Source: DASVFB01 sp963766345
GTDB lineage: Bacteria > Actinomycetota > Thermoleophilia > Gaiellales > Gaiellaceae
DNA length: 64,000 bases
Direction of reading: 5' to 3'
Assembly (NCBI GenBank): GCA_963766345.1
Contig: CAVXZL010000012.1
Span: forward strand, 62,001 to 126,000
The position numbers and the translations under genes were made by a program. Under the pieces are notes generated by a model. It was not told the DNA's origin and searched no databases. It worked only from the letters and a program-made list of their open reading frames with translations. Shown here in pieces: positions 52,528 through 62,152 of this stretch (the first letter of the stretch is position 1; each line of letters begins with the position of its first letter).

Positions 52528-53037
52528 CTACGTCGTCGCGCGCGGGGCGAGCCGGCAGTTCGGCAGGTGGTGCTCGGCCAGCTTCAGCAGGAGCGCGTGG
52601 AACTCCTCGCGTTCGTTGTCGCTCAGCGCGGCGAGGAAGTCGTCCTCGACACCGGCCGAGAGCTTGCGCAGCTTGTCCAGCGTCTTGCGGCCCGCGGGCG
52701 TCATCTGGACGATCTGCCGACGCCGGTCGGCCTGGTCGCGCTGTCGGCTCACGAGGCCCGCATCCTCGAGCTCGTCGAGGAGACCGACGAGCTGGCCCTT
52801 GTCCCAGCCGAGTGAGTCGGCGATCGCGCCCTGCGTCTCGCGGGAGCCCTCGTCGAGCACGGCAAGGATCGCGTGGTGGTACGGATGGAGCCCGGCGTCG
52901 TCGAACGCGCCGTGGCTCTGATCCTTCGCGGACATCCCGAGCCGCTTGAGCAGGAAGAGCGTCGACGACACGAGCTCCGCCGGGAACTTCTCGCTGAAAC
53001 GCGGCGCCGTCTGTGTGCTCGTCTGTGTGCTTGTCAC
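52528..53037 (-). CDS. MarR-family transcriptional regulator
   Basis: A 169-residue winged-helix repressor: LHPYHHAILAVLDEG, GAIADSLGWDKGQLVGLLDELEDAGLV and RRQIVQMTPAGRKTL are the family signature. Start taken at GTG 53037; TACACT lies six bases upstream, so the message may be leaderless. A GTG at 53055 would add six residues. It is divergent from an MFS exporter and an inverted repeat lies between them, the standard MarR-exporter layout. Confidence 0.9.
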   Translation of the reverse strand: MTSTQTSTQTAPRFSEKFPAELVSSTLFLLKRLGMSAKDQSHGAFDDAGLHPYHHAILAVLDEGSRETQGAIADSLGWDKGQLVGLLDELEDAGLVSRQRDQADRRRQIVQMTPAGRKTLDKLRKLSAGVEDDFLAALSDNEREEFHALLLKLAEHHLPNCRLAPRATT

Positions 53038-53073
53038 AGAACTAGTGTAGCGCACCTACGGTTGGTTTTTGCT

Positions 53074-53094
53074 ATCGTTGTCCACATCAACGAT
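53074..53094. promoter_or_regulatory. MarR operator
   Basis: Inverted repeat ATCGTTG (53074-53080) and CAACGAT (53088-53094) with a 7-base spacer, midway between the divergent MarR and MFS starts. Dimeric MarR proteins bind such palindromes. Confidence 0.68.
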
Positions 53095-53109
53095 CTTGGA
53101 GGTCAATCA

Positions 53110-54570
53110 GTGGGAAGCGCTACGAATACTACTCGGAGATGGGGCGCCCTGGCGCTCATCGTCACCGCACAGTTCATGGTCATCCTCGACGTGGCGATCG
53201 TGAACGTCGCGCTCCCGTCGATCAAGACCGACCTCGGCTTCTCGCAGACGAGCCTGCAGTGGGTCATCTCCGCGTACGCGATTCTCTTCGGCGGGGCGCT
53301 GCTCCTCGGCGGCCGGCTGGCGGATCTCTTCGGCCGGCGCCGGCTGTTCATCGGCGGCCTCCTCGTCTTCGCCGCGAGCTCGCTGCTCTGCGGGATCGCG
53401 TGGTCGGAGGGCTCGTTGATCGCGTTCCGCGCCCTCCAGGGGCTCGGCGGCGCGCTGCTCGCGCCGGCTGCGCTGTCGCTCCTGATGACCTCGTTCGACG
53501 AGGGACGCGACCGGAACCGCGCGCTCGGGATCTACGGCGCCGCCTCCGGTAGCGGCGCCGCAGCCGGCGTGCTGCTCGGCGGCGTGCTCACCAGCTACCT
53601 GAGCTGGTCGTGGATCTTCTTCATCAACGTCCCCGTCGGCGTCGCGGCGGCATTGCTCGCGCCGTTCGTGCTGCGCGAGAGCCGCCCCGACCTCGGTCAC
53701 CGCCACTTCGACTTCGCAGGCGCCGCAACCGTGACGAGCGGCCTCATGCTCCTCGTCTACGCACTGACCCGCGCGACGAGCGACGGTTGGGGATCCCCCA
53801 CGACGCTCGCGCTCCTCGCCGGCGCCGCCGCGTTGATCGCCTCGTTCGTCGTCGTCGAGCACCGCTCGCCGTGGCCGCTGCTGCCCCTGCGCATCTTCCG
53901 GCTTCCGACAGTCGCCGGAGCGAACATTGCGATGGCGATCGTCGGCGGCGTCGCGTTCTCGCAGTTCTTCGTCCTGACGCTCTACCTCCAGGACGTCCTC
54001 CGCTACAGCGCCGTGCAGAGCGGCGTCGCCTTCGCCGCGTTCGCGCTGACCGTCGTCGTCGTCTCGAACGTCGCCCAGGTCGTCGTCGGGCGCATCGGCG
54101 TCCGCGCGACGCTGACGATCGGGCTCCTCGTCTCGGCTGGCTCGGTCGCGTGGCTGACGCGGCTGCCGGTCGACGGGCAGTACTTCTGGGATCTCTTCCC
54201 TGCGTTCGTGCTCGGCGGAGCCGGCATGGGACTCTCGTTCGTGCCGGTCACGATCGCGAGCCTCGCCGGCGTCGACCGCACCGACGCGGGCGTCGCGTCC
54301 GGCCTCGTGAACACGAGCCGCCAGATCGGCGGCGCCATCGGCATCGCCGCCGTCAGCGCGATCGCCGCGACGTCGACCGCTCGTTTCTCCGGCGCACCGG
54401 CCGGCAGCGCCGAGGCGCTCGACCACGGGTTCCAGACGGCGCTCTACGTGCTGGTCGGCCTGCTCGTGCTCGGCGCCGTCGTCGCGCTCACCCTCGTCCG
54501 GCCCAGGACACCCGCGCCGGCCGCGCAGCTCCCAGCACCCGAACCGACTCTCCTGAAGGAGGCCGCATGA
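53110..54570 (+). CDS. MFS drug exporter, DHA2 type (14 TM)
   Basis: A 486-residue exporter: LDVAIVNVALPSI at helix 1, GGRLADLFGRRR loop, GLGGALLAPAALSLL and about 14 helices. GTG 53110 is six bases after GGAGGT. It is under probable MarR control and carries a second gene at its end by ATGA overlap. Substrate unknown. Confidence 0.94.
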   Translation: MGSATNTTRRWGALALIVTAQFMVILDVAIVNVALPSIKTDLGFSQTSLQWVISAYAILFGGALLLGGRLADLFGRRRLFIGGLLVFAASSLLCGIAWSEGSLIAFRALQGLGGALLAPAALSLLMTSFDEGRDRNRALGIYGAASGSGAAAGVLLGGVLTSYLSWSWIFFINVPVGVAAALLAPFVLRESRPDLGHRHFDFAGAATVTSGLMLLVYALTRATSDGWGSPTTLALLAGAAALIASFVVVEHRSPWPLLPLRIFRLPTVAGANIAMAIVGGVAFSQFFVLTLYLQDVLRYSAVQSGVAFAAFALTVVVVSNVAQVVVGRIGVRATLTIGLLVSAGSVAWLTRLPVDGQYFWDLFPAFVLGGAGMGLSFVPVTIASLAGVDRTDAGVASGLVNTSRQIGGAIGIAAVSAIAATSTARFSGAPAGSAEALDHGFQTALYVLVGLLVLGAVVALTLVRPRTPAPAAQLPAPEPTLLKEAA

Positions 54571-54770
54571 CGACTCTCGTCGATTTCCAGTCAGCCCGTC
54601 GCAACCAGCAACACGAGGTCGAGGCGCTCCTCGCCCAGCTCGACGAGCGCCGCCGCGAGCTCTACCGCCTCAAGGCGGGAGGCGCGCTGCCTGCGGGCCT
54701 GCGCGACCAGAAGAGCGACTACCAGGACGTGAGGCGGCGGCTGAGCAGCGTGCTCGGCGCCGCCGCCTGA
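54567..54770 (+). CDS. Small coiled-coil protein
   Basis: A 67-residue, almost entirely helical charged protein; ATG overlaps the MFS stop (ATGA). No known domain; probably an accessory or a regulator of the exporter operon (inference). Confidence 0.7.
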   Translation: MTTLVDFQSARRNQQHEVEALLAQLDERRRELYRLKAGGALPAGLRDQKSDYQDVRRRLSSVLGAAA

Positions 54771-54840
54771 CGGCCTCGGCCTTTCGTAGCGCACGTCCCG
54801 GCGCGTAATCTCGCCTTATCCCTACGACAGGAGGAGACCT

Positions 54841-55503
54841 GTGAGCATAAGACTCGGTGACACGGCGCCGGACTTCCACGCCGAGACGACCGAAGGGCCG
54901 ATCGGGTTCCACGACTGGATCGGCGACTCCTGGGCGGTGCTCTTCTCGCACCCGAAGGACTTCACGCCGGTCTGCACGACCGAGCTCGGCTACATGGCGA
55001 AGATCGGACCGGAGTTCGAGAAGCGCAACGTCAAGATCATCGGCCTTTCCGTCGACCCGATGGACAAGCACAACGGCTGGCTCGCGGACATCGAGGAGAC
55101 GCAGGGCGCGCGCCCGGACTACCCGATCATCGCCGACTCGGACTTCCTCATCTCGAAGGCGTACGGGATGCTCGGCGCAGACGTCTCCGGCGATCCCGGC
55201 GACCGCACCGCTGCGGACAACCAGACGGTGCGCAACGTCTACGTCATCGGCCCGGACAAGAAGGTGAAGCTCGTGCTCATCTACCCGATGACGACCGGGC
55301 GCAACTTCGACGAGGTGCTCCGCGTGATCGATTCGCTGCAGCTCACGGCGAAGCACAAGGTGTCGACGCCCGTGAACTGGCAGCAGGGCGACAAGGTCAT
55401 CATCGCCGGCTCCGTCTCGAACGACGAGGCGAAGGAGATGTGGCCGGACGGCTGGGAAGAGCCGAAGCCGTACATCAGGATCGTCCCGCAGCCGACGGGC
55501 TGA
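54841..55503 (+). CDS. Peroxiredoxin, 1-Cys Prx6 type
   Basis: Thiol peroxidase reducing peroxides. The 220 residues carry the peroxidatic Cys in HPKDFTPVCTTELG, the Prx6-type GLSVDPMDKHNGW loop, and the C-terminal DNQTVRNVYVIGPDKKVKL, NFDEVLRVIDSLQL and extended arm with GWEEPKPYIRI. No resolving Cys is seen, so it is 1-Cys. GTG 54841 follows AGGAGG by six to eight bases. A hairpin follows between it and the convergent MFS gene. Confidence 0.96.
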   Translation: MSIRLGDTAPDFHAETTEGPIGFHDWIGDSWAVLFSHPKDFTPVCTTELGYMAKIGPEFEKRNVKIIGLSVDPMDKHNGWLADIEETQGARPDYPIIADSDFLISKAYGMLGADVSGDPGDRTAADNQTVRNVYVIGPDKKVKLVLIYPMTTGRNFDEVLRVIDSLQLTAKHKVSTPVNWQQGDKVIIAGSVSNDEAKEMWPDGWEEPKPYIRIVPQPTG

Positions 55504-55514
55504 TTCGAGGGTTC

Positions 55515-55549
55515 GTCGGCGCGCGCGGCGGCCGCGCACGCGCGCCGAC
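55515..55549. terminator. Hairpin between convergent peroxiredoxin and MFS genes
   Basis: Perfect 11-bp inverted repeat GTCGGCGCGCG and CGCGCGCCGAC with a 13-base loop, followed by AATTT on the plus strand. Twelve bases after the peroxiredoxin stop. Confidence 0.78.
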
Positions 55550-55557
55550 AATTTGCT

Positions 55558-57099
55558 CTAAACGGGCTGCGTCGGCACGGGCTGGGTCGGCACGGGCTGA
55601 GTCGGCACGGGCTGGGTCGGCAGAGTGTGCGCGGTCGCGGCCGCGGCCGCGGCGAAGTCCACCGCCTTCGGCTTCCGCTGGTGGTGTCGCGCCATGAGCA
55701 GGGCGAGCGCGATGCCGGCGGCGCTGCAGATGGCCAGCACGAGCGACACGCGCGAGAGCGCGGCGGCGAGCGCGTCCGACGCCGACGCGCCGCTCTTCTC
55801 GTGGTCGATCTGCACCGAGTTGTAGATCGTCGCGGTGAACGCGACGAAGAGCGCGGCGCCGATGTAACGGGCCATGTTCGAGATTCCCGACGCCTGACCG
55901 ACCTGGTCTGCCGGCACGCTCGACGTCGAAGCGGACGAAGCAGGTCCGTTCGAGAGCCCCAGGCCGGCCGAGAGCACGATCAGTGGGAGCACGAACGCCG
56001 CGTACGTCCAAGACGACTCGACGAAGGCGAGAACCGCGAACCCGACGGCCGCGAGACCGAAGCCGGCGACGATCGCGAGGCGCGTCCCGATCTTCACGGC
56101 AAGCGGCGTGATGAGCGGCGTCACCGCGATCATCGCCGCGGCGGCGGGGAGCGTCGCGACGCCGGTCCTGAGCGCGCTCATGTCGAAGGCCGCCGGATCC
56201 TGGAAGTACAGGCTGAGGGCGTACATGAGCGCGTTGATCGCCCCGGCGACGATCAGGATCGCGAGCGTCGCGCCGACGAGGATCTGGTTCTTCAGGAGCG
56301 CGAGGTCGACGAGCGGCGCGGGCACCCGCTTCTCGACGACGACAAACAGCACGCAGCCGACGATCGAGATCACGAGGCAGCCGAGGAAAGCAGGCGAGAG
56401 CCACCCCCAGGACGCGCCCTCGCTGAGTGCGAGCACGAGCGGAACGAGGATCACCGCGAGGAGGATCGTGCCGAGGAAGTCGATCGACTTGGAACGGTTC
56501 GGGTCGCGCGACTCGGCCACCTTCGCAATGGTCAGCGCGATGCAGCCCGCGGCGATCGCGGCGTCGATCCAGAAGAGGCCCTGCCAGCCGCTGAGCTCGA
56601 CGAGCACGCCGCCGACGAGCGGCCCCGCTGCGGCGCCTGCCGCCGAAGCCGCGCCCCAGATCGTGATCGCGCGCATCTGCGCCGCGCCCGACGACGCGAC
56701 CGACAAGAGGCTCATGCCGCACGCGAGGATCGTCGCCCCCGACGCGCCCTGGATCATCCGGCCCGCGATGATCCCGCCGCCTCCCGACGAGAGCGCGATG
56801 AGAACGCAGGAGGCGACGAACAGCAGCAGGCCGCCGAGGAACATGCGGCGCCGGCCGAACACATCACCGAGCGCGCCGGAGGTCACGATCACCGCGGCGC
56901 CGACGAGCGAGTAACCGGTGACAGCCCACTGCAGCTGCGCCACGGGAGTTCCCGTGTCCTGGCTCATCGTGGGCAGCAGGATCGTCACGGCGGACGTGTT
57001 CGCGTTGACGACGAACGCCGAGATCGACGCGGCGGCGAGGACGCCCATGCCGGCGACGCGGTCGGCCGAGCCGGTAGCGGGTGCTGCGAGCTCGCTCAC
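55558..57099 (-). CDS. MFS drug exporter, DHA2 type, with short-repeat C-terminus
   Basis: A 513-residue exporter (ANTSAVTILLPTMS, GALGDVFGRRRMF, MIQGASGATILACG). GTG 57099 overlaps the TGA of the ThrE gene (GTGA), so it is second in a unit. The last 20 residues are four near-identical PVPTQ repeats made by 15-base tandem units; they are outside the membrane domain and probably dispensable. Substrate unknown. Confidence 0.92.
   Translation of the reverse strand: MSELAAPATGSADRVAGMGVLAAASISAFVVNANTSAVTILLPTMSQDTGTPVAQLQWAVTGYSLVGAAVIVTSGALGDVFGRRRMFLGGLLLFVASCVLIALSSGGGGIIAGRMIQGASGATILACGMSLLSVASSGAAQMRAITIWGAASAAGAAAGPLVGGVLVELSGWQGLFWIDAAIAAGCIALTIAKVAESRDPNRSKSIDFLGTILLAVILVPLVLALSEGASWGWLSPAFLGCLVISIVGCVLFVVVEKRVPAPLVDLALLKNQILVGATLAILIVAGAINALMYALSLYFQDPAAFDMSALRTGVATLPAAAAMIAVTPLITPLAVKIGTRLAIVAGFGLAAVGFAVLAFVESSWTYAAFVLPLIVLSAGLGLSNGPASSASTSSVPADQVGQASGISNMARYIGAALFVAFTATIYNSVQIDHEKSGASASDALAAALSRVSLVLAICSAAGIALALLMARHHQRKPKAVDFAAAAAATAHTLPTQPVPTQPVPTQPVPTQPV
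55563..55622. repeat. Four 15-base tandem units at the MFS C-terminus
   Basis: Four copies of CGGGCTGNGTCGGCA (unit 1 has C, unit 3 has A, units 2 and 4 have G at the variable position), in frame, encoding PVPTQ repeats. Slipped-strand variation would change the tail length without breaking the gene. Confidence 0.8.
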
Positions 57100-58344
57100 G
57101 CGTTTCCCGCCTGCGTGAACCGCCGCGGCAGCACGACTGTCGAAAGCATCAGGCCGTACGCGATCGACATCGCCGTCACGAACGTATTGAAGCCGGCGTC
57201 GATTCCGCTCACCGTCTGGCCCGTGAGGAGCTTCAGCAGGCTGTTGAAGCCTGCGCTGCCGGGGACGAGGATCAGCACTCCCGGGACTATGAACACAAGT
57301 GGCGACCGGTGGAACCAGCCCCCGAGCACGCCGCCGATGACGCCGATCGCGAGCGCGGCGACGAAGACGCCGGCCGCGGCGCCGAACAGCGCCCTGCCGG
57401 CCGCGTTCGCGAGCACGGCGATGACCGTCGCCGAGCACATGATCGGCGCCGGCTCGCGCCTGCGCGCGCAGCGTCACGGTGAACGCGATCCCGACGGCGA
57501 TCGCCGCGAGCACGTGCGTCCCCGTGAACCCCGTGTGCGGCACGGCCTGGTCCGGCGCGCCGAACCAGCTCGCTGCGATCGAGCGGCCGATCCCGACGCC
57601 GAAGACGAGCCCGAGAAGCTGCACGAGGGCCATCGCCGTGTTCGCGACGCCGGACTGGAGGTGCTCCGTCGCGAGCTCGCGCACGCCGATCGTGAGCGCC
57701 ATCCCGGGAAGCACGGTCACGAGGGCGGCGAGCGTGACGACGTCGGGCGAGATCTGGAGCCCGGCGTTCGCGATCGCGGCCGCGCAGAAGCTGGCGCCGA
57801 GCGCGGCGAGCGGGGCGAGCATCGCCTCGGTCCGTGCCGCGCGGCGCGCGAGCAGCACGATCCCGCCGACGACGAGGCCGACCGCACCGCCGGCGACGTC
57901 GTCGCGCCAGCTGCCGCCGAGCACCGGTGTCACGGCGGCGCCGGCGAGCGCGTATGCGGCGAGCCGCACGAACCACGGCCGCGCCAGTGGATGGTCGGCG
58001 ATCTCGTCGAGCCGCGTCAGCCCGTCGCGCGCGTCGAGCCGGCCCGCGACGAGGTCGTGGACGACGTCGTCGAGCCGCGCGATCGCGTCGAGGTCGACCG
58101 TCTGCGGCCGGACGCGGACGGTGTAGCTGCGCTGGTCCGCCAGCGACCCGAACGAGAGCTCCACGAGCGTCGGCGTCGCGGAGATCTGCGGCGCGACCAG
58201 CCCGCAGGCGGCGGCGATCGACAGGACGCGCTCCTCGAGATCGTCCGTCGGATAGCCGGCCGCGTGACCGACCTCGGTGAAGCGCAGCAGGAACGAGACG
58301 GCGTCGGCAACCTCGGGCGACGGACGCGCCGTCGGCTCGGTCAC
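57096..58344 (-). pseudogene. thrE: Threonine/serine exporter ThrE family, one frameshift
   Basis: Exporter with an N-terminal DUF1212/ThrE domain (VGHAAGYPTDDLEERV, LVELSFGSLADQR) and a C-terminal ThrE_2-like membrane part ending FVTAMSIAYGLMLSTVVLP and QAGNA. Frame changes near 57462 (one extra base or two missing), between VTLRAQ and REPAPIMCSATVI; all else is continuous. GTG 58344 start. Its TGA overlaps the MFS start. As with other breaks, a sequencing error is likely. Confidence 0.8.
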
Positions 58345-58351
58345 GAACGCC

Positions 58352-59908
58352 TCAGTGGAAGACGGCGACGATCGCCATCCCCACGAGCGCCGTCACGATC
58401 CAGGCCACCTGCAACGGAAGCTGGAAGGAGTGGTCGATCACGCGTTTGCCGAGCGTCGTCGTCCCCGTCGTGTCGGCCTCGGCAGCGGCGATCTGCGTGC
58501 CGTTCGCCGGCAGGAACAGGACGCCCATCACCGCCGTCCACATGGCGATCATGTAGCCCGCGCCTATCCCGAGCGCTAACCCGAGCGGGACCATGGTTCT
58601 CGTCGCGGCCGACTGACTCGTGGTCAGCGCGGCGACGAGGAAGATCGCGACGGCGATCATGAACGGCCACTTCGAGGCGAGGTCGCCGAGTGCGCCGACG
58701 ATCGCGTCCTCGTTGTTCGCAATGAACGTGTCGGCCATCCACGCGATCCCGAAGAGGGCGATCATCGCGACCATCCCGGACGTGAAGATGGACATGCGCG
58801 GGATGTCGGACGCCTTGACGTGCGCGAGCAACAGCATGAGCGCGGCCGCGCTCAGCATCACCATCTGGATGATCGGCGTCACCGAGAGCGGCTCGAGCCC
58901 GCCGTCCTCGGAGGCGACGGTGGGACGGATCCCCTCGAAAAGACCGAAGATGACGATCACGACCACCGCGCCGAGGAAGATCGCGACGCTCCGCTTGGCG
59001 TACGGCAGCAGCTCGATCTCGCCGGCAGGGGCCGGCGGCTGCACCTCGCCGGCCTCGACGCGGCGCAGATACTCCGCGTCGTCCTCGAGGTCCTTGCCGT
59101 GGCGGCTCATCACGAGCGACATCACGAAGATGGCGACGATGCTCGACGGAATCGTGATCAACAGGACGTCGACGAGGTTGTAGTGGTAGACCTCGACGAG
59201 CGGCAGGAGCGTCGCCATCGCCGCGGCGACCGGGCTCGACGTGATGCCCATCGCGGAGGCGACGGTCGATGAGCCAAGCGTCCGCTCCGGCCGGATCTTG
59301 TTCGCATACGTGACCTCGTTGATCACGGGAATGATCGAGAAGAAGGTGTTGCTCGTCCCGGTGAGGATGCAGAGCAGGTACGACACGTACGGCGCGACGA
59401 AGTTGATCGCGCTCGGTCTCGCGCGCAGGGCCTTGCTCGCGATCTGGACCATGTAGTCGATGCCGCCCGCCGCCTGCATCGCGGCGGCTGCGGAGATCAC
59501 GGCGACGATGATCAGCATCGCGTCGAACGGCGGCTCTCCCGGGTCGAGGCCGAAGCCGAAGACGAGGATCAGCGTGCCGACGCCGCCCCACAGGCCGAGG
59601 CCGATGCCACCAGAGCGGACGCCGAGCGCGATGAAGCCCACGACGATCAGGCCCTCGATCGCGATCAGCAGCCAGTCGCTGCCGCTCGTCGTGGTCGCGG
59701 CCGGCTCGGGAGTCGGGCTCGTGGGCGCGGACGTCGTGGTCGCGGACGTCGTGGTCGCGGTCGGAACCGTCGTCTCCGTCGTCGTCGTGCCCTCGGTCGT
59801 CTGGTTGGGCGCGGCGACGGAGCCGTGCGTGTCGAACGCCGACGCTGCGACGAAGCCGGCGAGGCCGAGCAGCACGCATGCGATCGCGATCGTCAGGAGG
59901 CGCTTCAC
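58352..59908 (-). CDS. Anaerobic C4-dicarboxylate transporter DcuA/DcuB family
   Basis: A 518-residue polytopic transporter: GLGLWGGVGTLILVFGFGL, IIVAVISAAAAMQAAGGIDYMVQIA, IRPERTLGSSTVASAMGITSSPVAAAM are the family hallmarks. The N-terminus is unusual: signal-like helix, then a Thr/Ser/Pro-rich linker (about residues 38-72) absent from standard Dcu proteins. Transports fumarate/succinate or aspartate. The GTG at 59908 overlaps the upstream gene's stop (GTGA); the ThrE gene follows after 7 bases. Confidence 0.9.
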   Translation of the reverse strand: MKRLLTIAIACVLLGLAGFVAASAFDTHGSVAAPNQTTEGTTTTETTVPTATTTSATTTSAPTSPTPEPAATTTSGSDWLLIAIEGLIVVGFIALGVRSGGIGLGLWGGVGTLILVFGFGLDPGEPPFDAMLIIVAVISAAAAMQAAGGIDYMVQIASKALRARPSAINFVAPYVSYLLCILTGTSNTFFSIIPVINEVTYANKIRPERTLGSSTVASAMGITSSPVAAAMATLLPLVEVYHYNLVDVLLITIPSSIVAIFVMSLVMSRHGKDLEDDAEYLRRVEAGEVQPPAPAGEIELLPYAKRSVAIFLGAVVVIVIFGLFEGIRPTVASEDGGLEPLSVTPIIQMVMLSAAALMLLLAHVKASDIPRMSIFTSGMVAMIALFGIAWMADTFIANNEDAIVGALGDLASKWPFMIAVAIFLVAALTTSQSAATRTMVPLGLALGIGAGYMIAMWTAVMGVLFLPANGTQIAAAEADTTGTTTLGKRVIDHSFQLPLQVAWIVTALVGMAIVAVFH

Positions 59909-60510
59909 GGGGCTTCCTTCATCAGGTCACGGCAGTTGCGGCTGCCGTCCAGCGCACTCGCGAGCGCCGGATCGAGCGCCGCGACCCGCCGGTACGCCGC
60001 GCGGCCTTCCACCGCCGACCGGGCGAGGGCGGCGGCGGGCGGCACGAGGTTCCCGAAGGCCTCGGCCGGAGAGCTCGGCTTTTCCTTGAGCAGCGCCTTG
60101 GCGATGCGAAGGTTCTCCTCGGTCCTGTTCGCCCACGTGAGCAGCGTCGCCGACGCCTTCGATCCCTGGTTCGCGTCCGGGATGCCTGAGCGCTCGAGAC
60201 CTTTCTGCAGCGTGTCGGTCGTCGCGCGAATGGCTCGGTCGACCGCTTCGCGCACCGAGATCGTCTCCTCGACGGAGTCGCCCGAGCCGCCGTCGTTCTG
60301 CCGCGCGGCGAAGTTGCTCGCCCGCAGTTCGTCGCGGATCGCTTCGAGCTCGCCCTCCCACGCGCCCGTCGTGCCGCACACGTCGTCGGCCCAGCGGGAT
60401 GAGCGGACGGTCTGGCCGGTGTTGTCGCGGCCGTTGCCGATTGCCGCTACGACCCCGGACACGACGATGACGCCGAGGATGATCGCTCCGATCCAGACGA
60501 GTGCGCGCAT
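59905..60510 (-). CDS. Membrane-anchored extracytoplasmic protein of unknown function
   Basis: A 201-residue protein with an N-terminal helix (MRALVWIGAIILGVIVVSG and VVAAIG), then a mostly helical domain with one CGTTGAWEGELEAIR region and a C-terminal Cys (NCRDLM) that may form a disulfide. I recognise no family. ATG 60510 overlaps the peptidase stop (TGATG). Between PepD and Dcu, it could be an accessory protein (inference). Confidence 0.75.
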   Translation of the reverse strand: MRALVWIGAIILGVIVVSGVVAAIGNGRDNTGQTVRSSRWADDVCGTTGAWEGELEAIRDELRASNFAARQNDGGSGDSVEETISVREAVDRAIRATTDTLQKGLERSGIPDANQGSKASATLLTWANRTEENLRIAKALLKEKPSSPAEAFGNLVPPAAALARSAVEGRAAYRRVAALDPALASALDGSRNCRDLMKEAP

Positions 60511-62003
60511 CACTCTGCTTGCCTCACTGCTGCCGTCGGCTTCGACAGCTCGTCGAGCACTCCTACGAGCAGCCGCCAGAAGCGCTCGCCCGTCGGGATG
60601 CTTACGCGCTCGTCCGGCGAGTGCGGCGCCTCGATCTGCGGGCCGAACGAGATCATGTCGAGCCCCGCGACCTTGTCGCCGATCACGGCCGTCTCGAGCC
60701 CGGCGTGGACCGCGGTGACGATCGGGGGCTCGCCGAACGTCTGCTCGAAGGCGCGGCGCGCGGCTGCGAGCGCGGGCGAATCGAGGTTCGGCCGCCAGCC
60801 GCCGTAGTTGCGCTTGACCTCGAGATCGCCGCCCGCCATGCGCGCGACCGCGTCGAGACCCGCGATCACCTCGGGCATCGCCGAGTCGTTCGACGAACGC
60901 GTGAGGCTGTGCAACGTCAGCGTGTCGCCCTCGGTGGTCGCCTCGCCGAGCGACGTGCTCGTCTCCACGAGGCCGTCGAAGTCGGGGCTCATCGCGAGCG
61001 GGCCGGTCGGGACGAGCGCGATCGCGTCGAGCAACGTGACCGTGCCGGCTTCGCTCCAGGCGTCGCTTGCCGCGTCCGCTGATTCGATCCCGATGGTGAC
61101 GCCGGCGTCGGTCTTGGCGAAGGCGTCGCGAATCGTCGCCGCGGCTGAATCGACCGAGCTCCGGAGGTCGGACTCGCGATCCGCCGCGACGACGACGACG
61201 GCGTGCGCGTCACGCGGGATCGCGTTGCGGCTCTTGCCACCGTCGAACGAGACGAGCCGGAACGGCACCTTCGAATGCGCCTCGCGCAAGGCGCGTCCGA
61301 GCACCTTGAGCGCGTTCGAACGACCGAGCTGGATGTTCGTGCCGGAATGTCCGCCGAGGCCGCCGCTCACCGTGACCGTCATCGTCGCGGAGCCCTGCTC
61401 GACGGGCTCACGCGGCTGCGCGATCTTCACCCATGAATCGGTGCTCCCCGCGCAGCCGACGGTCAGGCGGCCGTCCTCCTCGCTGTCCAGGTTGATGAGG
61501 ATCGTCCCGTCGACGAGCGATCCGTCCAGGCCGTTCGCTCCCTCGAGCCCGACCTCCTCGGCGACCGTCATGAGCAGCTGCAGCGGCCCGTGCGGCAGCG
61601 AGGCGTCCTCGACGAAGGCCATCATCGCGGCGATCGCGACACCGTCGTCCGCGCCGAGCGTCGTGCCGTTCGCGGTGAGCCACTCGCCGTCGACGACGAG
61701 CTCGATCCTTCCTTCCGCAGGATCGTTCGGACTGTCGGGCTGCCGCTCGCAGACCATGTCGAGGTGCCCCTGCAGAACGACGGTCGGCGCCGACTCGCGA
61801 CCCGAGGTGGCGGGCACGTCGAACACGAGATTGCGCGCGGCGTCCTGGCGCACGCCGTAGCCGCGTTCCTCGCCCCAGGCGCGCACGTAGTCGATCACGG
61901 GCTCCTCGTGCCGCGAGGGACGCGCGATCTTGGTCAGCCGCTCGAAGTGATCCCAGAACGCGCGGGGCTCGAGGCCCGCCAAAGCCGTCGTCTCAGTGGC
62001 CAA
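60510..62003 (-). CDS. pepD: Aminoacyl-histidine dipeptidase PepD-like (M20 family)
   Basis: Zinc peptidase cleaving dipeptides such as X-His. The 497 residues carry VVLQGHLDMVCE (metal His and Asp), LGADDGVAIAAM, MTVAEEVGLEGA and ends RVSIPTGERFWRLL, all typical of PepD. TTG 62003 is five bases after GGAAGGTGG; a GTG at 62048 lacks a ribosome binding site. First gene of the minus-strand cluster 62003-55558, all with small overlaps except ThrE. Confidence 0.93.
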   Translation of the reverse strand: MATETTALAGLEPRAFWDHFERLTKIARPSRHEEPVIDYVRAWGEERGYGVRQDAARNLVFDVPATSGRESAPTVVLQGHLDMVCERQPDSPNDPAEGRIELVVDGEWLTANGTTLGADDGVAIAAMMAFVEDASLPHGPLQLLMTVAEEVGLEGANGLDGSLVDGTILINLDSEEDGRLTVGCAGSTDSWVKIAQPREPVEQGSATMTVTVSGGLGGHSGTNIQLGRSNALKVLGRALREAHSKVPFRLVSFDGGKSRNAIPRDAHAVVVVAADRESDLRSSVDSAAATIRDAFAKTDAGVTIGIESADAASDAWSEAGTVTLLDAIALVPTGPLAMSPDFDGLVETSTSLGEATTEGDTLTLHSLTRSSNDSAMPEVIAGLDAVARMAGGDLEVKRNYGGWRPNLDSPALAAARRAFEQTFGEPPIVTAVHAGLETAVIGDKVAGLDMISFGPQIEAPHSPDERVSIPTGERFWRLLVGVLDELSKPTAAVRQAE

Positions 62004-62152
62004 TCGCCCACCTTCCCGATCGCGGAAACTTGGGCGCGATTGTTCCACACCGGCGGTTTGCCCGACGCGTCATCAGGTCGGGGCGAAAAGACGGCGTCAG
62101 TCATCCGGATCGGATGATGCGCGGGACTCGCGCAAGGCAAAGGCTACGCAGC

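Noticed and set aside
55563..55622. CRISPR-like repeat
   Set aside because: 15-base units are directly adjacent without spacers and lie in frame within a coding gene.
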